Assembly: GCF_000276665.1 (NCBI RefSeq)
Contig: NW_004955433.1
Span: forward strand, 16,553,538 to 16,617,537
From: Chinchilla lanigera
Taxonomy: Eukaryota > Chordata > Mammalia > Rodentia > Chinchillidae
Length of the DNA: 64,000 nt
Reading direction: 5' to 3'
Shown here: in pieces, positions 54,300 through 64,000 of the stretch
How the letters are laid out: each line of letters opens with the position of its first letter
How positions within the stretch are numbered: position 1 is the stretch's first letter
Position numbers and translations under genes: made by a program
Notes under the pieces: model-generated
Seen by the model: only the letters and a program-made list of their open reading frames with translations
Told to the model about the DNA's origin: nothing
Database searches by the model: none

Positions 54300-54947
54300 C
54301 AGTCAATTCTCACTATTCGTAGGTTTTATACTTGTGAATTTGCCTGCTTACTAAAATGTGTTTGCAATCCCCAGAGCAATGGTGGATTTCTTTGTGGTAT
54401 TGGACATACATATATGCAGCATCAGTCATGTGGAAATGCATGTACACAGAGCAGCAAAATATTTGAGTAGCCTAATGTGTACATTCCCAGCTGAAGCTAA
54501 ACAAATCAATACTCTGCCTTCTTATTTCAGACCTCATACTGTAGACACTGTCAATTTTGTGATCTGTTTAGTGCCACCTATTTTGCAGTTTTGTGCTTTT
54601 TGTTGGTGAGTTTGCTGTCCAAAATGCCTCCAAGATCATAGGGAAGTACTGTGTAGGATTATGTGCCTTACACGGAAAGTCAGTGTGTTACATAAGTTAG
54701 TTCAGGCTTCAGTTACAGTGATATTGATTGTATATTTAGTGTTAATGAATTAATGACATATATGAAATAAGGTGTCTAAACAGAAATACAAATAAAGCAA
54801 GATTATAAATTGATTGGTTCTTGAAAATGTTGTGAAAAGAGGCTCATAGAACCCGAACTTGAATTGCCTCCAGGAGCAATGGTATTTAGTAATTCAGTGT
54901 TAGTAATGACCTTACAGAACACAATTGCCTCACATAACAAGGACTGT
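54300..54947 (+). mobile_element. Tigger-family DNA transposon, internally deleted, 648 bp
   Basis: Starts CAGTCAATTCTCACTATTCG and ends with the inverted counterpart ...AACAAGGACTG followed by TA. Inside are the words of an old mammalian Tigger: AATTTGCCTGCTTACTAAAA, CACAGAGCAGCAAAATATTT, TCAGACCTCATACTGTAGAC, AGTGCCACCTATTTTGCAGT and TTGTGCTTTTTGTTGGTGAG. Next, from about 54624, comes a decayed start of the transposase N-terminal DNA-binding domain (ATGTGCCTTACACGGAAAG...). The rest of the transposase is deleted, and the right part rejoins at AGGTGTCTAAACAGAAATAC. Confidence 0.87.
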
Positions 54948-55480
54948 ATATAATCTGCATACATATTTTTTCCAATTTTTATATTAATATATTCACATAT
55001 ATAATTTACAGATTAGGAATGTACACACAAAATCCGTATGCTAATCTCTTCTTAAGTTTTCCTTGTTCACATACAGCACAGTGAATCATATTTGGTTCCT
55101 CAGTAACTGGATATTGAAATGCGAGCACTTCGCAGAGCCGTCATATCATCATCTTTTTTTTTTTCAGCTCCAGAAACTGCAGATTCAAAAATTGATCTTA
55201 AGAAACAACGATTACAATAATAATACTAGACTTGGACTTTTTTGCATGTTACCTGGCAGTTGGCCATCAAGGTATAGTTGGCTAAAAGAAATTGTACTTG
55301 AGAGACTTCAGGGTTTAACTGGAAAGCATTAGACTGAGAAAGGGAAAGTGATAAAACTGCATAATTATGTAAAAATACTATCCCAGCTGATAGCCAGGAA
55401 AGTGGTACAATCACGTGGTAGGTAGAATGTTTCTGTTTTTGAGTATGAAGTTTTGGTAGCTCTATTTTAGAGGCCCAGTT
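54948..55480. other. Unique sequence, no gene
   Basis: No gene or repeat recognised. A poly-T lies at 55156-55164. Confidence 0.45.
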
Positions 55481-55576
55481 TATTATTTTTATTTTTATTT
55501 TTTGTTTTTGGTTTTTTTTCCGGTCCCAGGAATTGAACTCATGACCTTGCGCTTGCCAGGCAGGCCAGTTTATTTT
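55472..55576 (-). mobile_element. 5'-truncated ID SINE with target duplication
   Basis: Minus-strand ID: a T-rich run, TTCCGGTCCCAGGAATTGAA, CTCATGACCTTGCGCTTGCC and AGGCAGG, after which the tRNA-like 5' part is absent. Near-identical direct repeats flank it: GGCCCAGTTTATT before (about 55472-55484) and GGCCAGTTTATTT after (about 55563-55575). The 5' truncation is therefore original to the insertion. Confidence 0.88.
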
Positions 55577-56335
55577 TGTTAACAGTATCTAGCCCTTTCT
55601 GTTTTCACCCAGCTGCTCTGCAGTGGGTGTCTATGGAGGAGAAAGAGGACGTGCACTGGAAGGCGCACACGAGAACAGACACCTGCGTGCGGTACACTGT
55701 TCTGAACTCAAAATGCCCAAGAAGTTTTGAAAGGCAAGAATGAGTATTCTCTGCAGAAGAGAAAGGAGAAAAGTATGCAAAAGCATGGATACATGGAGAA
55801 AGAGATGTTCTTGGAATTGTAAATCATTCACCCAGTGCATGTGATCTTGAGTCTGTGGAGAAGCTCTGAAAAAAACTGAGCAGCCTGACAAAGAAATACC
55901 AGCCTGATGTTTCAGCCAGAAATCTTGGTCCTTAGAAAACCTTCTGGGCTACTGCAGAGCCCCGTGCAAGCAAACTTGGTGAGATTTCTATTTCAGAAAT
56001 CTGGCAGCATGTAGAGGAAGCAGCGACAAAGAGACCTGTTAGTCTATTTCAAGAAGAGCTAATGTTAACTTTGATTATCCGAGTGCACACAAACTTTTGT
56101 GTCCTGTGTAAGTTAGCACTAAAGGTTGGAGACTTTGTCAGTGCTAAGGACCTCATCTGCCCGTCCTCTCAGGCCCTCCTACTCCTCTCATCTGGGTCCT
56201 GAGGTCCCCACAATCCTTTCAAAGGAGCCCCTGGGCTAAGCAGAGATGTCCAAAGCTTATATTTTTAAATTCAGGGCCAAGTGAATGAATATTTCTGTGT
56301 ATGAAGGCCTATTGAGAATGGAATATAAATCTTTA
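55577..56335. other. Unique sequence, no gene
   Basis: No gene or repeat recognised. The 86-codon minus frame at 55631-55891 has no domain. Confidence 0.45.
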
Positions 56336-56339
56336 TGTC

Positions 56340-56640
56340 TTTTATTAATCTGGTCAGCAAGTGTTAAGTGCCAATATGTACCAAATACTAGATTAGGCAA
56401 TGAATGAGTGAGAAATTACACTTTTGATTGAGTTTTTATTCTGGTAGGAAAAGAAAACCAACACAAGAAATAATCACATATTGTTGTTTATGTCACGAAG
56501 AGAACAAACGGGCTGGTGGTTGTATTGCAAATAAAAACTGAAGCTTGTTCCAGACAGAGGGATCAGGCATGTTCTGTCTGAGAAGATGGTGTTCAAGGAA
56601 GATTTGCTGGATACTTCAACATGAAGAACTGGGCAAAAAG
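56340..56640 (-). mobile_element. L2 3' end
   Basis: Reverse L2: AGTGCCAATATGTACCAAAT, ACTAGATTAGGCAATGAATG, GTTTTTATTCTGGTAGGAAA, AACACAAGAAATAATCACAT. Then the 3'UTR words AGCTTGTTCCAGACAGAGGG, ATCAGGCATGTTCTGTCTGA and GTGTTCAAGGAAGATTTGCT. Confidence 0.66.
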
Positions 56641-56974
56641 AGTTCCTAGGAGGAGACACAAAAAGACCAATTTTTTGTTCATTTGTTCATTTTGGCTTAG
56701 AATGTACTTGCATTTCCATTTTTTCTTTGTAATGTCATTTGCACCCTTTAGATTTTTTTCTCTGTCATCATAATCTACATAAATTACTATATTTATGTCA
56801 AATTTTAATTTGAAAAATATAAAAGTAGCTGGACTTTTAAATTATGTGACTCCACAAAAGTAGTTTTCTGATTTTATATGAACATGTAAGAGTGCATGTA
56901 CTAGCATTGGAAAAGATTCCACTTCATCTTTGAATTAACATTGTTTATACACTATATGAGAACTCATATGGAAA

Positions 56975-57010
56975 TAATAATAATAATTAATAATAATAAT
57001 AATAATAATG
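56975..57010. repeat. (AAT)n microsatellite
   Basis: About a dozen AAT units with one interruption (AATAATAATTAATAATAATA). Confidence 0.93.
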
Positions 57011-57205
57011 TTAGCACTAATTGAGTCTCTACTAATTCCAAGCCCTATTGTATGTAGGAGTGTATTAACTCACTTAATCCTCTTCAAGTTCCTATTATAA
57101 GTATGCCCATTTTATGATCAAACCACAGTGATTATATTTGCAAAATATTACAAGTCAGTGCTCAGGCTAGGTTTCAGGAAGTTTCCCTGTGTAAACCTCT
57201 GTCCT
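57011..57205 (-). mobile_element. MIR SINE
   Basis: Reverse MIR: GTTAGCACTAATTGAGTCTC, GGAGTGTATTAACTCACTTA, ATCCTCTTCAAGTTCCTATT, GCCCATTTTATGATCAAACC and AGTCAGTGCTCAGGCTAGG. Confidence 0.75.
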
Positions 57206-57494
57206 ACCAAATAGCAGATAATTTTCAGTGTTGCAAACCACATTTGAAAATATAGCACCAATATAATATCATTCTTCCATTAAATAAAAAAATCTTTTCC
57301 ATAATTTTAGGAGAACAATCAATATGGTGAATAGAATTTTTCAGTTGAATTTTCTTCCTTTTTTTTCTTTAAATATTAGCCTATGCAATGTCTTGTTATA
57401 TTAGTAAAGACTTAGTGGGTACTAATAGCCAGACACTGTGTACTTTTGTCCATGACTTACTAAATATTACATGTACTCCTTGACAGAGTTGTTA

Positions 57495-57605
57495 TTAATA
57501 TTTCCTGGACTTGAATTTTTGTCTTGCCACTTAATAACTGTGTAACCTTAGACAAGGAGTTTAATTTATGTATGCCTCAGTTTCTTTACTTGTAAGATGC
57601 TGTCT
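57495..57605 (+). mobile_element. MIR SINE core
   Basis: Plus-strand MIR: TGTCTTGCCACTTAATAACT, GTGTAACCTTAGACAAGGAG, TTTAATTTATGTATGCCTCA and GTTTCTTTACTTGTAAGATG. Among the clearest MIR cores here. Confidence 0.82.
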
Positions 57606-57689
57606 GATTTCAGAACTTGTGACCCGAATCATTATCGCACTATGTCTCACCATTCTCAGATGGTACCAATTGCATAAAGCTAATACTTT

Positions 57690-57855
57690 TAATTAATTAT
57701 TTTTTTTTTATCTTTTTGAGACAAGGTCTCACATGTAGTTCAGGCTGGCCTTCAGCTTGCTTTATTGCCTAGGCTGGTCTTGAACTTGCAAAGATTCTCC
57801 TCCCTCAGCTTCCTGAGTGTTGGGATTACAGGTGTGTGCCACCACACCTGGCTCT
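57690..57855 (-). mobile_element. B1 SINE with internal duplication
   Basis: Reverse B1: T9, GAGACAAGGTCTCACATGTA, GTTCAGGCTGGCCTTCAGCT, GCCTAGGCTGGTCTTGAACT, TCTCCTCCCTCAGCTTCCTG, GGGATTACAGGTGTGTGCCA and CCACACCTGGC. TTAATTATT before and after it is the likely target duplication. Confidence 0.95.
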
Positions 57856-58605
57856 TAATTATTGTTAAGTTTAACATTTTATAACTTATGGTATTCTGCA
57901 GAGTATCATAATTTCCAATTACTCTTTAAACAGAAAGGTTAGAGTAATAGCGAGCTAGTATCAGTTGTGTAAATGAATTCTTTAAATCCAGGATTTGGGT
58001 CACTGAGGAGCAGTGAACCTTTAACCTGAGTTATTCCTACTTTAAAACCAAGCCTTGTAATTATTGTCTTGAATGTCCTGTGTCTCTGCTGAACTGCAGA
58101 AAATAACATATGTTTTATTTTTTGCTATTTCAAAATGAAGAACAGATATGTTTATGGGCTGGTAATGCTAGTCTCAATCCTATAGCTAAATAATCAAAAT
58201 GTAAAATGCCAAATTCAGTTATATAATCGAGAATGCAATTTTATTTCATTTTTAAAGTTGAGCTGTATCTGTGCAATTTAAATAACTAGACTACAGTGTT
58301 TTAATGGGGGATTTGGCTCACCCTGTGCTGAGTCAATGAACTGCATAAAAACTGGCTATTATGGCCCATGAAACCAAGTGGACCCTGAATATAAATAGAC
58401 AATTTCCTTCTGGAGCTAGAGTAAAAAGCAAATATTCATCATATATGGTAAAGCTGATTCAACAAATTAAATTTAAACTAATTTTAAAAATTATTTTTAC
58501 ATGTATAGGTATAAAATAACTGGAGAAAATTTTTTATTTTTCTGCCCACAATATATGTTTTATGTATTCACTTGTTCCACCTAAGTGAACATGTGAAAAG
58601 AATGG
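57856..58605. other. Unique sequence, possible conserved non-coding block
   Basis: No gene or repeat. 58270-58450 is non-repetitive, balanced in composition and free of microsatellite-like wording, so it is a weak candidate for conserved regulatory DNA. There is no direct evidence. Confidence 0.35.
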
Positions 58606-58607
58606 AA

Positions 58608-58855
58608 ACCTAACATTTATTGGACACCTATTATGTGTCATGTGGTAGGTTAATTGATTTCTACTTTGGCCAACTGGAATAACACTGAATCTTTACAGTC
58701 ATTCTCTGAGTTAGGAGTTTCTCTTTTATAGAGGAGGAACTTGAGTCTTGGGAAAACTTTAATTTCTACAAGTTGCCGTATCCTTTAGAGTGAGGGGTCA
58801 AATTAGAGCCCAGTGTTCTGCGTTATTTTTAATCCCCAACCACTGCCAAGAGATT
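58608..58855 (-). mobile_element. MIR SINE
   Basis: Reverse MIR: AACATTTATTGGACACCTAT, TATGTGTCATGTGGTAGGTT, CTTTACAGTCATTCTCTGAG, TTTTATAGAGGAGGAACTTG, TCAAATTAGAGCCCAGTGTT and AATCCCCAACCACTGCC. Confidence 0.82.
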
Positions 58856-59089
58856 TTCCAGATTCAGCGCCATGGATTAGAATGATGAACAAATTGAAGC
58901 AAAAGATTTATTTTCAGTTTTAATCTCTAGAGAGTCCTTCTGTAAGGATCATCATTTCTTTTTAAGGTTGTACTTTTCCCCAAATAACTGAAGCTCTTAC
59001 CTCATGTATTGTTCCTCAAGTATCTACTTTCAACCATTTTTTGATTCAATATTCAGAGGCTCTTTAGATGTTCTTGACTATGGATCTTG

Positions 59090-59929
59090 CTTTTAATTAT
59101 CATGTATAGGCTGGAAATTACCAAGGCAATCATTTCCTGCCCAAATCTCTAGTAAGTTCTATATAGTAACATCCATCTGACCCTTGGGTATGCAACCACC
59201 TAGATGTACAGAGAACCTCAAACAAAACATGTCAATTACTGAACTTATCTATTATCCCCTGGAAATAGCCATTCCTATCTTAGTGAATGATGCAGTTATT
59301 TTCTATTTGCACAGACAAAAATGCTGGGCTTTATTTTTAATACTTTGCTACTCACATTGAATTCTGTCCATTCTATTGCCAATACATAATTTGGTCATTT
59401 TTAATATGCATAGTGATACAATTCTTGTAGATTGTCATCCATCCTTTGTATTTATTGACCTTCAAACTCATCTTTGTACAGTTAAGACTTATTTTGTACC
59501 TCGAGTTCCCTGTTTTCCAACAAAATGTTCTTTTAAAAATCACAAATGATCATGCCTGCTCAGTACTAATGTTTGAATGATCATTACTTTTTGAATATGT
59601 CTAAACCGCTGAGTATGGTTTGCTGGTCCCTTCATAATCTAATACTTTCTCTTTTGTCTGATCTTATCTCTTGCCATCATGTTCTGAGCCATTATAATAC
59701 CATACTGTATCAAAGATGCTTTATTTCTACTTCTTCCTACACTTACATGTGCATAAAATGCCCCCTCTTTCTGGTTAAGTCTAATGTATACTTTAAATTT
59801 TAGGTTAAATATTACTTCCTTTTAGAGTCATCCAAAATTGCCTTGCCTGCATAATATATCAGTCCTTGTGCTCTCAACCTTAAATTTTCTTCTTGGAGCA
59901 CATAGGGCACTGTGTTACCATTTCATACA
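59090..59929 (+). mobile_element. L2 LINE, plus strand, first part
   Basis: Decayed L2 3' coding and UTR region: ACATGTCAATTACTGAACTT, ATAGCCATTCCTATCTTAGT, CTGGTCCCTTCATAATCTAA, TCTGATCTTATCTCTTGCCA, GGTTAAATATTACTTCCTTT and TAGAGTCATCCAAAATTGCC. The 76-codon frame at 59573 overlaps the L2 reverse-transcriptase tail (its segment SLLSDLISCH resembles the L2 LSDLISYH region). It is broken and non-functional, and an LTR interrupts its 3' end. Confidence 0.72.
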
Positions 59930-60366
59930 TGTTAGCTTTCTGTCACTATGACCAAATACTTCAAGAAAACAACTTAGTGGAAGAAAGATTTACTTAGGCT
60001 CACAATAGCAGAGGTTTCAGTCCATGGTCAACCAGTTCCATTGCTTTTAGGCCTGTGGCAGGGCAGAAACTTTACGGTGGAAGGGCCTGGTAGAAGAAAG
60101 CTGCTCACCTTGTGGCAGCAAGGAAGCAAAAAGACAGGGAAGAAGGGACTAGGGACAAGATGTAGTCTTTTACACCATGCTTTCGTGATCTGCTTCATTT
60201 AATTGGGCCTCACCTCCTAAATAGCCCATTTAGCTATGAATTCATCAGTGAGTTAATCCACTGACTGAAGTTAGTGCTCTCATGTTCTAGGCATCTCTCT
60301 AGGCCCTACCTTTGGACATTGCTGCACTGGTGATCAAGCCCTCAGTACTTCATAGTTAAACCACAG
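59930..60366 (-). mobile_element. ERVL-MaLR-type LTR inserted in the L2
   Basis: Reverse LTR: TGTTAGCTTTCTGTCACTAT, GACCAAATACTTCAAGAAAA, GGAAGAAAGATTTACTTAGG, CTCACAATAGCAGAGGTTTC, AGTCCATGGTCAACCAGTTC, GCTGCTCACCTTGTGGCAGC, TGAATTCATCAGTGAGTTAA, GCCCTACCTTTGGACATTGC and CATAGTTAAACCACAGCAG. About 435 bp, well preserved. Confidence 0.87.
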
Positions 60367-60470
60367 CAGTGTACATTTTTGTTTCTTTGAAAGCAGTGAC
60401 TCAGTGCCTAGTACATACCAATCTGTCTGTCTGTCTGTTAGCCCTTTTTTCACTCCCTCCAGATATCTAT
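60367..60470 (+). mobile_element. L2 LINE, 3' end after the LTR
   Basis: TTTGTTTCTTTGAAAGCAGT, GACTCAGTGCCTAGTACATA is the L2 3' end phrase, continuing the part before the LTR. A short (TCTG)4 lies at 60422-60438. Confidence 0.7.
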
Positions 60471-60795
60471 TGAATCACTAATGTATATTGAATAATTTCT
60501 ATTAATGTGTACAACAAATTTATCTTTCTTGTGTAACCAGTTTTGCCCTATTATGACATTCAGTTTATATTAATCAAAAAGCATGAAATTTTAAAATTGG
60601 GACCTTTACATTAAATGCTCTGTATCAGAGGTCCAGACAATCTCATCACTTATTTTCTACATACCTTTAAGACACATCATTTGCTCTCCCTGGAATTTAG
60701 AGGCCGTTTGTTTAAATTCTTCTGGATTAGGTTCCTTCCCTGTCTCTAATTCTAGGTTATTTTAGAAGTGACCTAGAATCATGCATATGATTTTA

Positions 60796-61698
60796 GCATA
60801 TGTGGTGGGATGACAACTGGTGGTCAATTTATAACCCCCAGCTGAACTGATTCAACATGGCGCTGGATGTAGGAGGCCCACCTGAAGATTGTTGCCGGCT
60901 GCGTAAGAGGCTGAACTGGAGAAGAGGAAGTTGAGGCTGTTGAGAGCTGAGAGAAGCTGTTGGGTGCTGCTAGAAGCTGTAAGGAGATGTTGGTTCTCTT
61001 GGAGAAGTTTGTCCTGCTGCCTTTCATGATGAACTCGGCTCTTCTCATCATCCAAGGAGCTTGGGACCTTGTTGTCACTCAGCATGACTCCAGTTCCCTT
61101 TGGGGAGCTCTGCTCCTCACTTTGATCATCGCTTCCTGGCTCCAGAGGGGAAGATGGGGCACTGCTCAGTGTTCTGGAGAATCTTGTCACGTTGGCTTTC
61201 CTGATGGGAACTCAGCTTTCCTCATCATCAGAGGAGCTCAGGACCTCACTGTTGCTGAGGATGACTGTGGTAATTTTCAGAGGAGCTCTGGTTTTTACTT
61301 TTAGCATTGCTTCCTGGCTCCAGGTCATATCTCTGAGCCTGCTAGCACAGATCCTTCACCCCACTGGCACAGACTTTCTAGCTTCCACAACTGACCTTTG
61401 GGCCTTCCAGGGCAGATCCGTGAAATAGGCCTGCATGAGAAAATGTCATGGGCTCTAGGCCTCTCGCTGGACTGATGGGAGGCATTGTTGTGGGCTCTAG
61501 GTCTTCAGCTGAACTCATGCAGGGCATTATTGTGGGATCCAGGCCCTCAGCTGGATTCTTTGGTCTTTAGTGTGTGGACAGACTTCCTGCGCTCTCTTTG
61601 TATATAATTCTTTGGGTGGCTATTATAAATAATCTCATAAAACGTGTCTTATATTATCTTGTTCCCCTTTGCAAAAAACCCCAAACTACAACAGCATA
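60796..61698 (+). mobile_element. Solo LTR (ERV), 893 bp, with 5-bp target duplication
   Basis: The LTR at 60801-61693 starts TGTGGTGGGATGACAACTGG and ends CAAACTACAACA, with GCATA duplicated exactly at 60796-60800 and 61694-61698 (GCATATG if two shared bases are counted). A TATATAA box lies at 61601. Two tandem units of about 125 bp (61028-61150 and 61201-61325) share CTTCCTGGCTCCAG and CTCATCATC words. A second repeat of about 43 bp, TGTGGGCTCTAGG..., recurs from 61449. A YY1-like AACATGGCG lies at 60854. No canonical AATAAA was found. The 112- and 114-codon frames on opposite strands here are by-products of the repeats. No internal retroviral genes adjoin. The family is not recognised. Confidence 0.82.
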
Positions 61699-64000
61699 TG
61701 TCAAAGAAAAAAAAAGCTATGATCTTTTTGTACATTTATAAACTTGTCATTCATTTTATTGTTATTTCTGTCAACCTTATTCTTGATAATTTTGTCCATT
61801 TTCTAAAATAAATCTGCAAATAAAATCTCCATTTCAAATACTTAAACCTATTCTAATTTGGTTATTGGTTTAAATGTTTTCTTCTTTTTTTACTACAGAC
61901 AATAGACATGGCATTGTTAATCACTAAGGTTGACTGAACACACGCTAACATGATTGTGCATGTACAGAGAACTACATTTTAAGGCATAAATATGTTTTCA
62001 AAATTTAGGTTTATCAGGAAAAATCATCTATTCTCTCTTTGTGGCATGGACAACAGTATTTCTATTCACTATTCACATTTAATATGTCAAGAGTAATCAC
62101 AAAGATGCCTTTTATTTTGGTACATGAAGAATGAGAATTACTATTTGGCTTGCACTTAATACTAAATAGAGCCCGGAGATAATTGACCACTGAAAATTTC
62201 TCCTAAATCAAACAAACTAATCCTTTGAATATAAAATTAGTCATTTCATGATATTAGCCTTCAATCTTTACTCTATTAAATCTCTAAATTCATGCTAGGG
62301 ATGGCATAGGAAGCAAATTAAAATGGGATTCTTATAATATGAGAAAGATAAAACTGTGCCTTCTGAAGAAGCAATTTAATCTTAATAAATTATTTTTAAT
62401 ACTCTTTTTTCAATGAGGCATCACATTGACCATAAAATGAAGTGTGAAAGGGCACTCGTTGAGGAAACTGAGTTACAAAGAGACCACTGCACCCTTGAAC
62501 AGTTATACCTGCAATAATTTGCTTCATAAATTTTTATGTTGTATTTTACACTTTTTAAGAAAGTGAGTATTCCCAACAGGGTCATAATTAGCATTTTGAC
62601 AGTGTGAGAGCAACTAAAGGGAAATTATGTTTGATCTCTGGGGTATTTAGCTAAATAGTTTTAAATAGGAATTTGTTGCTTTGTTGAGGATAGGTTAGAC
62701 TCGACACAAATGTACCTTGAATGGAAGGCCCATATGCTCGGGTGGTCCATACTTGCAAACACAGCCTCACAGAAGAGTAAGTGTCCATTAAGAAGAATGG
62801 GAAATGGAGCTGATTTGCCTAAGAGTGGTGGCGAACCCAGGGCACACATGCTGTAGCAGGCCGTTTATTATCATTGAAATCTCTAAGCAGTTCACCATCA
62901 CTGGCCTACGAGATTTACGGAGTTCTGAAATAAAATGTCTCAATAATTAAATGTCAAATGTTAGTAATTACTTTATGTGAACCCCCTCTGGAAATTATAT
63001 TTTTGATACTTTATATCTGTCATTTGAAAAGACAAAGCTCACAAAGAAGTAGCCACCTGAGGCACATTCTGGAATAAACAAGACCACCTTCCCCTTTCTT
63101 GTGAAGAATTTCTCTCTTGACTGTATACTCTGAAGATATTTTCCTGAAAACAGAATGGACCTGAGTTAATTGTCATGATGCAGGCAGCATTCATAAATGT
63201 GCGCCCTCTTTATGTAGACAGCACCTACTGGCTCTGTGAAACCTTTGATGAATGTCTCTGGATTCTTGAGGACAATGCCCATTACATTCCTGCTACTCAT
63301 TAAATGATAGTCTTTTCTTTACTTGTTCCACATAAGTATTGTGTAATGGGCCCTCCGCTACAAGGTAACAACAGGGTTAAGTGCTGCTCAGGATAAGTAG
63401 GAAGCTCCACCTTTCATAACCAGCAAATCTACCTACAGAAACAGCAGGTGAATGAAACAAATAAACAAGAGCCTATTGTATAGGAATTTTTCTCTGCACA
63501 GTCTCCTATTAAAGAAAAACCATCTTGAAACATCATTGGAATTATGTCAGTTGTAGATGTGCATATTATTTTACTGCTAGGAGGCCGCCCATTTTCTCTC
63601 TTAGTGATAGAATAATAGCATAGAGTCCTTGCCATAGGTTATAAAATCACAGTGGATCAGGAGCTTTTCTGATTAGATCATGAGTGTTACTCTATGGCTC
63701 TAGATATGAAAATTGTGAAAAACACCTGTGTACATTGGGAAAGTAAGAGCTGGAAAGCCTAACCTCTCTTTCTAGGCTTTACTGTGAGCTACTGTTTCAC
63801 TGTTTGAATAAACTCAATTAAGATTACAGACAGGAAAAAAATAATCATCAGGAGATCATAGACCACATAGATTGAATCATCTGGACTGAAAGCTCCTTGA
63901 AGAGGGAAATTTTAGCCCAACATGAGGTTGTCATGATCATTTCTTTGCTAATGAGCCACACTTGTGCAACTAGGCATGGAGAGCAGTGAGTTGAAAATGT
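61699..64000. other. Unique sequence to the window end
   Basis: 2.3 kb with no recognisable gene or repeat. Poly-A-like patches occur near 61705. 62850-62960 and 63150-63320 are non-repetitive and compositionally balanced, so they might hold conserved regulatory elements, without direct support. Confidence 0.4.

Noticed and set aside
60852..61304. Overlapping 112- and 114-codon frames on opposite strands
   Set aside because: Both lie inside the 893-bp solo LTR and arise from its tandem repeats. The hydrophobic repeated wording of the plus frame is a repeat artefact, not a membrane protein.

Overview
This window is nuclear DNA of a rodent. It carries tRNA-derived ID-type SINEs ending in T-rich or CAAA tails, B1 SINEs with the internal duplication typical of rodent B1, B1-dID-like composites, and ERVL-MaLR LTRs, alongside older placental repeats (MIR, L2, MER5A, MER20, MLT1/MLT2, L1M, Tigger). 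The ID consensus (boxes such as GCTTGCCAGGCAGG and CTGAGCTATATCCCCAGCCC) does not look like mouse or rat. A hystricognath or sciuromorph-type rodent is my best guess, but I cannot fix the species.

I find no protein-coding gene, no exon with convincing splice context and no functional RNA gene. The longest open frames (about 146, 125 and 116 codons) look like chance frames or lie in repeats. The window reads as intergenic or deep intronic DNA, and its content is a layered record of transposition.

Layout: 1-5.5 kb is mostly unique AT-rich sequence with a GT microsatellite, a pyrimidine tract and three reverse MaLR-type LTRs. 5.8-8.8 kb is a dense nest: a B1, a palindromic mariner relic, an old reverse L1M 3' end, then a second mariner relic carrying a Tigger-like MITE and two ID SINEs. 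9-15 kb holds MIR, L2 and a reverse L1M 3' end. 15.2-18.7 kb is a long decayed sense-strand L1M with SINE insertions. 18.9-31 kb holds LTRs, composite SINEs, MIRs and a MER5A. 31.0-31.8 kb is a third mariner relic with two more ID insertions. 33.8-34.2 kb is an MLT2-like LTR. 36-38 kb has MER20, B1 and Tigger pieces. 40.0-41.3 kb has a MaLR LTR and a separate solo LTR with a target duplication. 45-48 kb holds SINEs, L2, MIR and a striking 141-bp inverted duplication. 49-58 kb has a tandem repeat, SINEs with clear target duplications, a 648-bp Tigger MITE and MIRs. 59-60.5 kb is a plus-strand L2 split by an LTR. 60.8-61.7 kb is an 893-bp solo LTR. 61.7-64 kb is mostly unique.

The strongest signals are (1) the near-perfect 141-bp inverted duplication at 47.2-47.8 kb, bounded by 12-bp direct repeats and looking like a template-switch event; (2) a mariner-derived element family whose two arms are inverted copies of the transposase 3' end, with copies at 6.2, 7.8/8.6 and 31.0 kb, and which has received half of the ID insertions in the window; and (3) two solo LTRs with exact 5-bp target duplications and repeated internal structure. 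All family names rest on recognition by eye, not on a database search.
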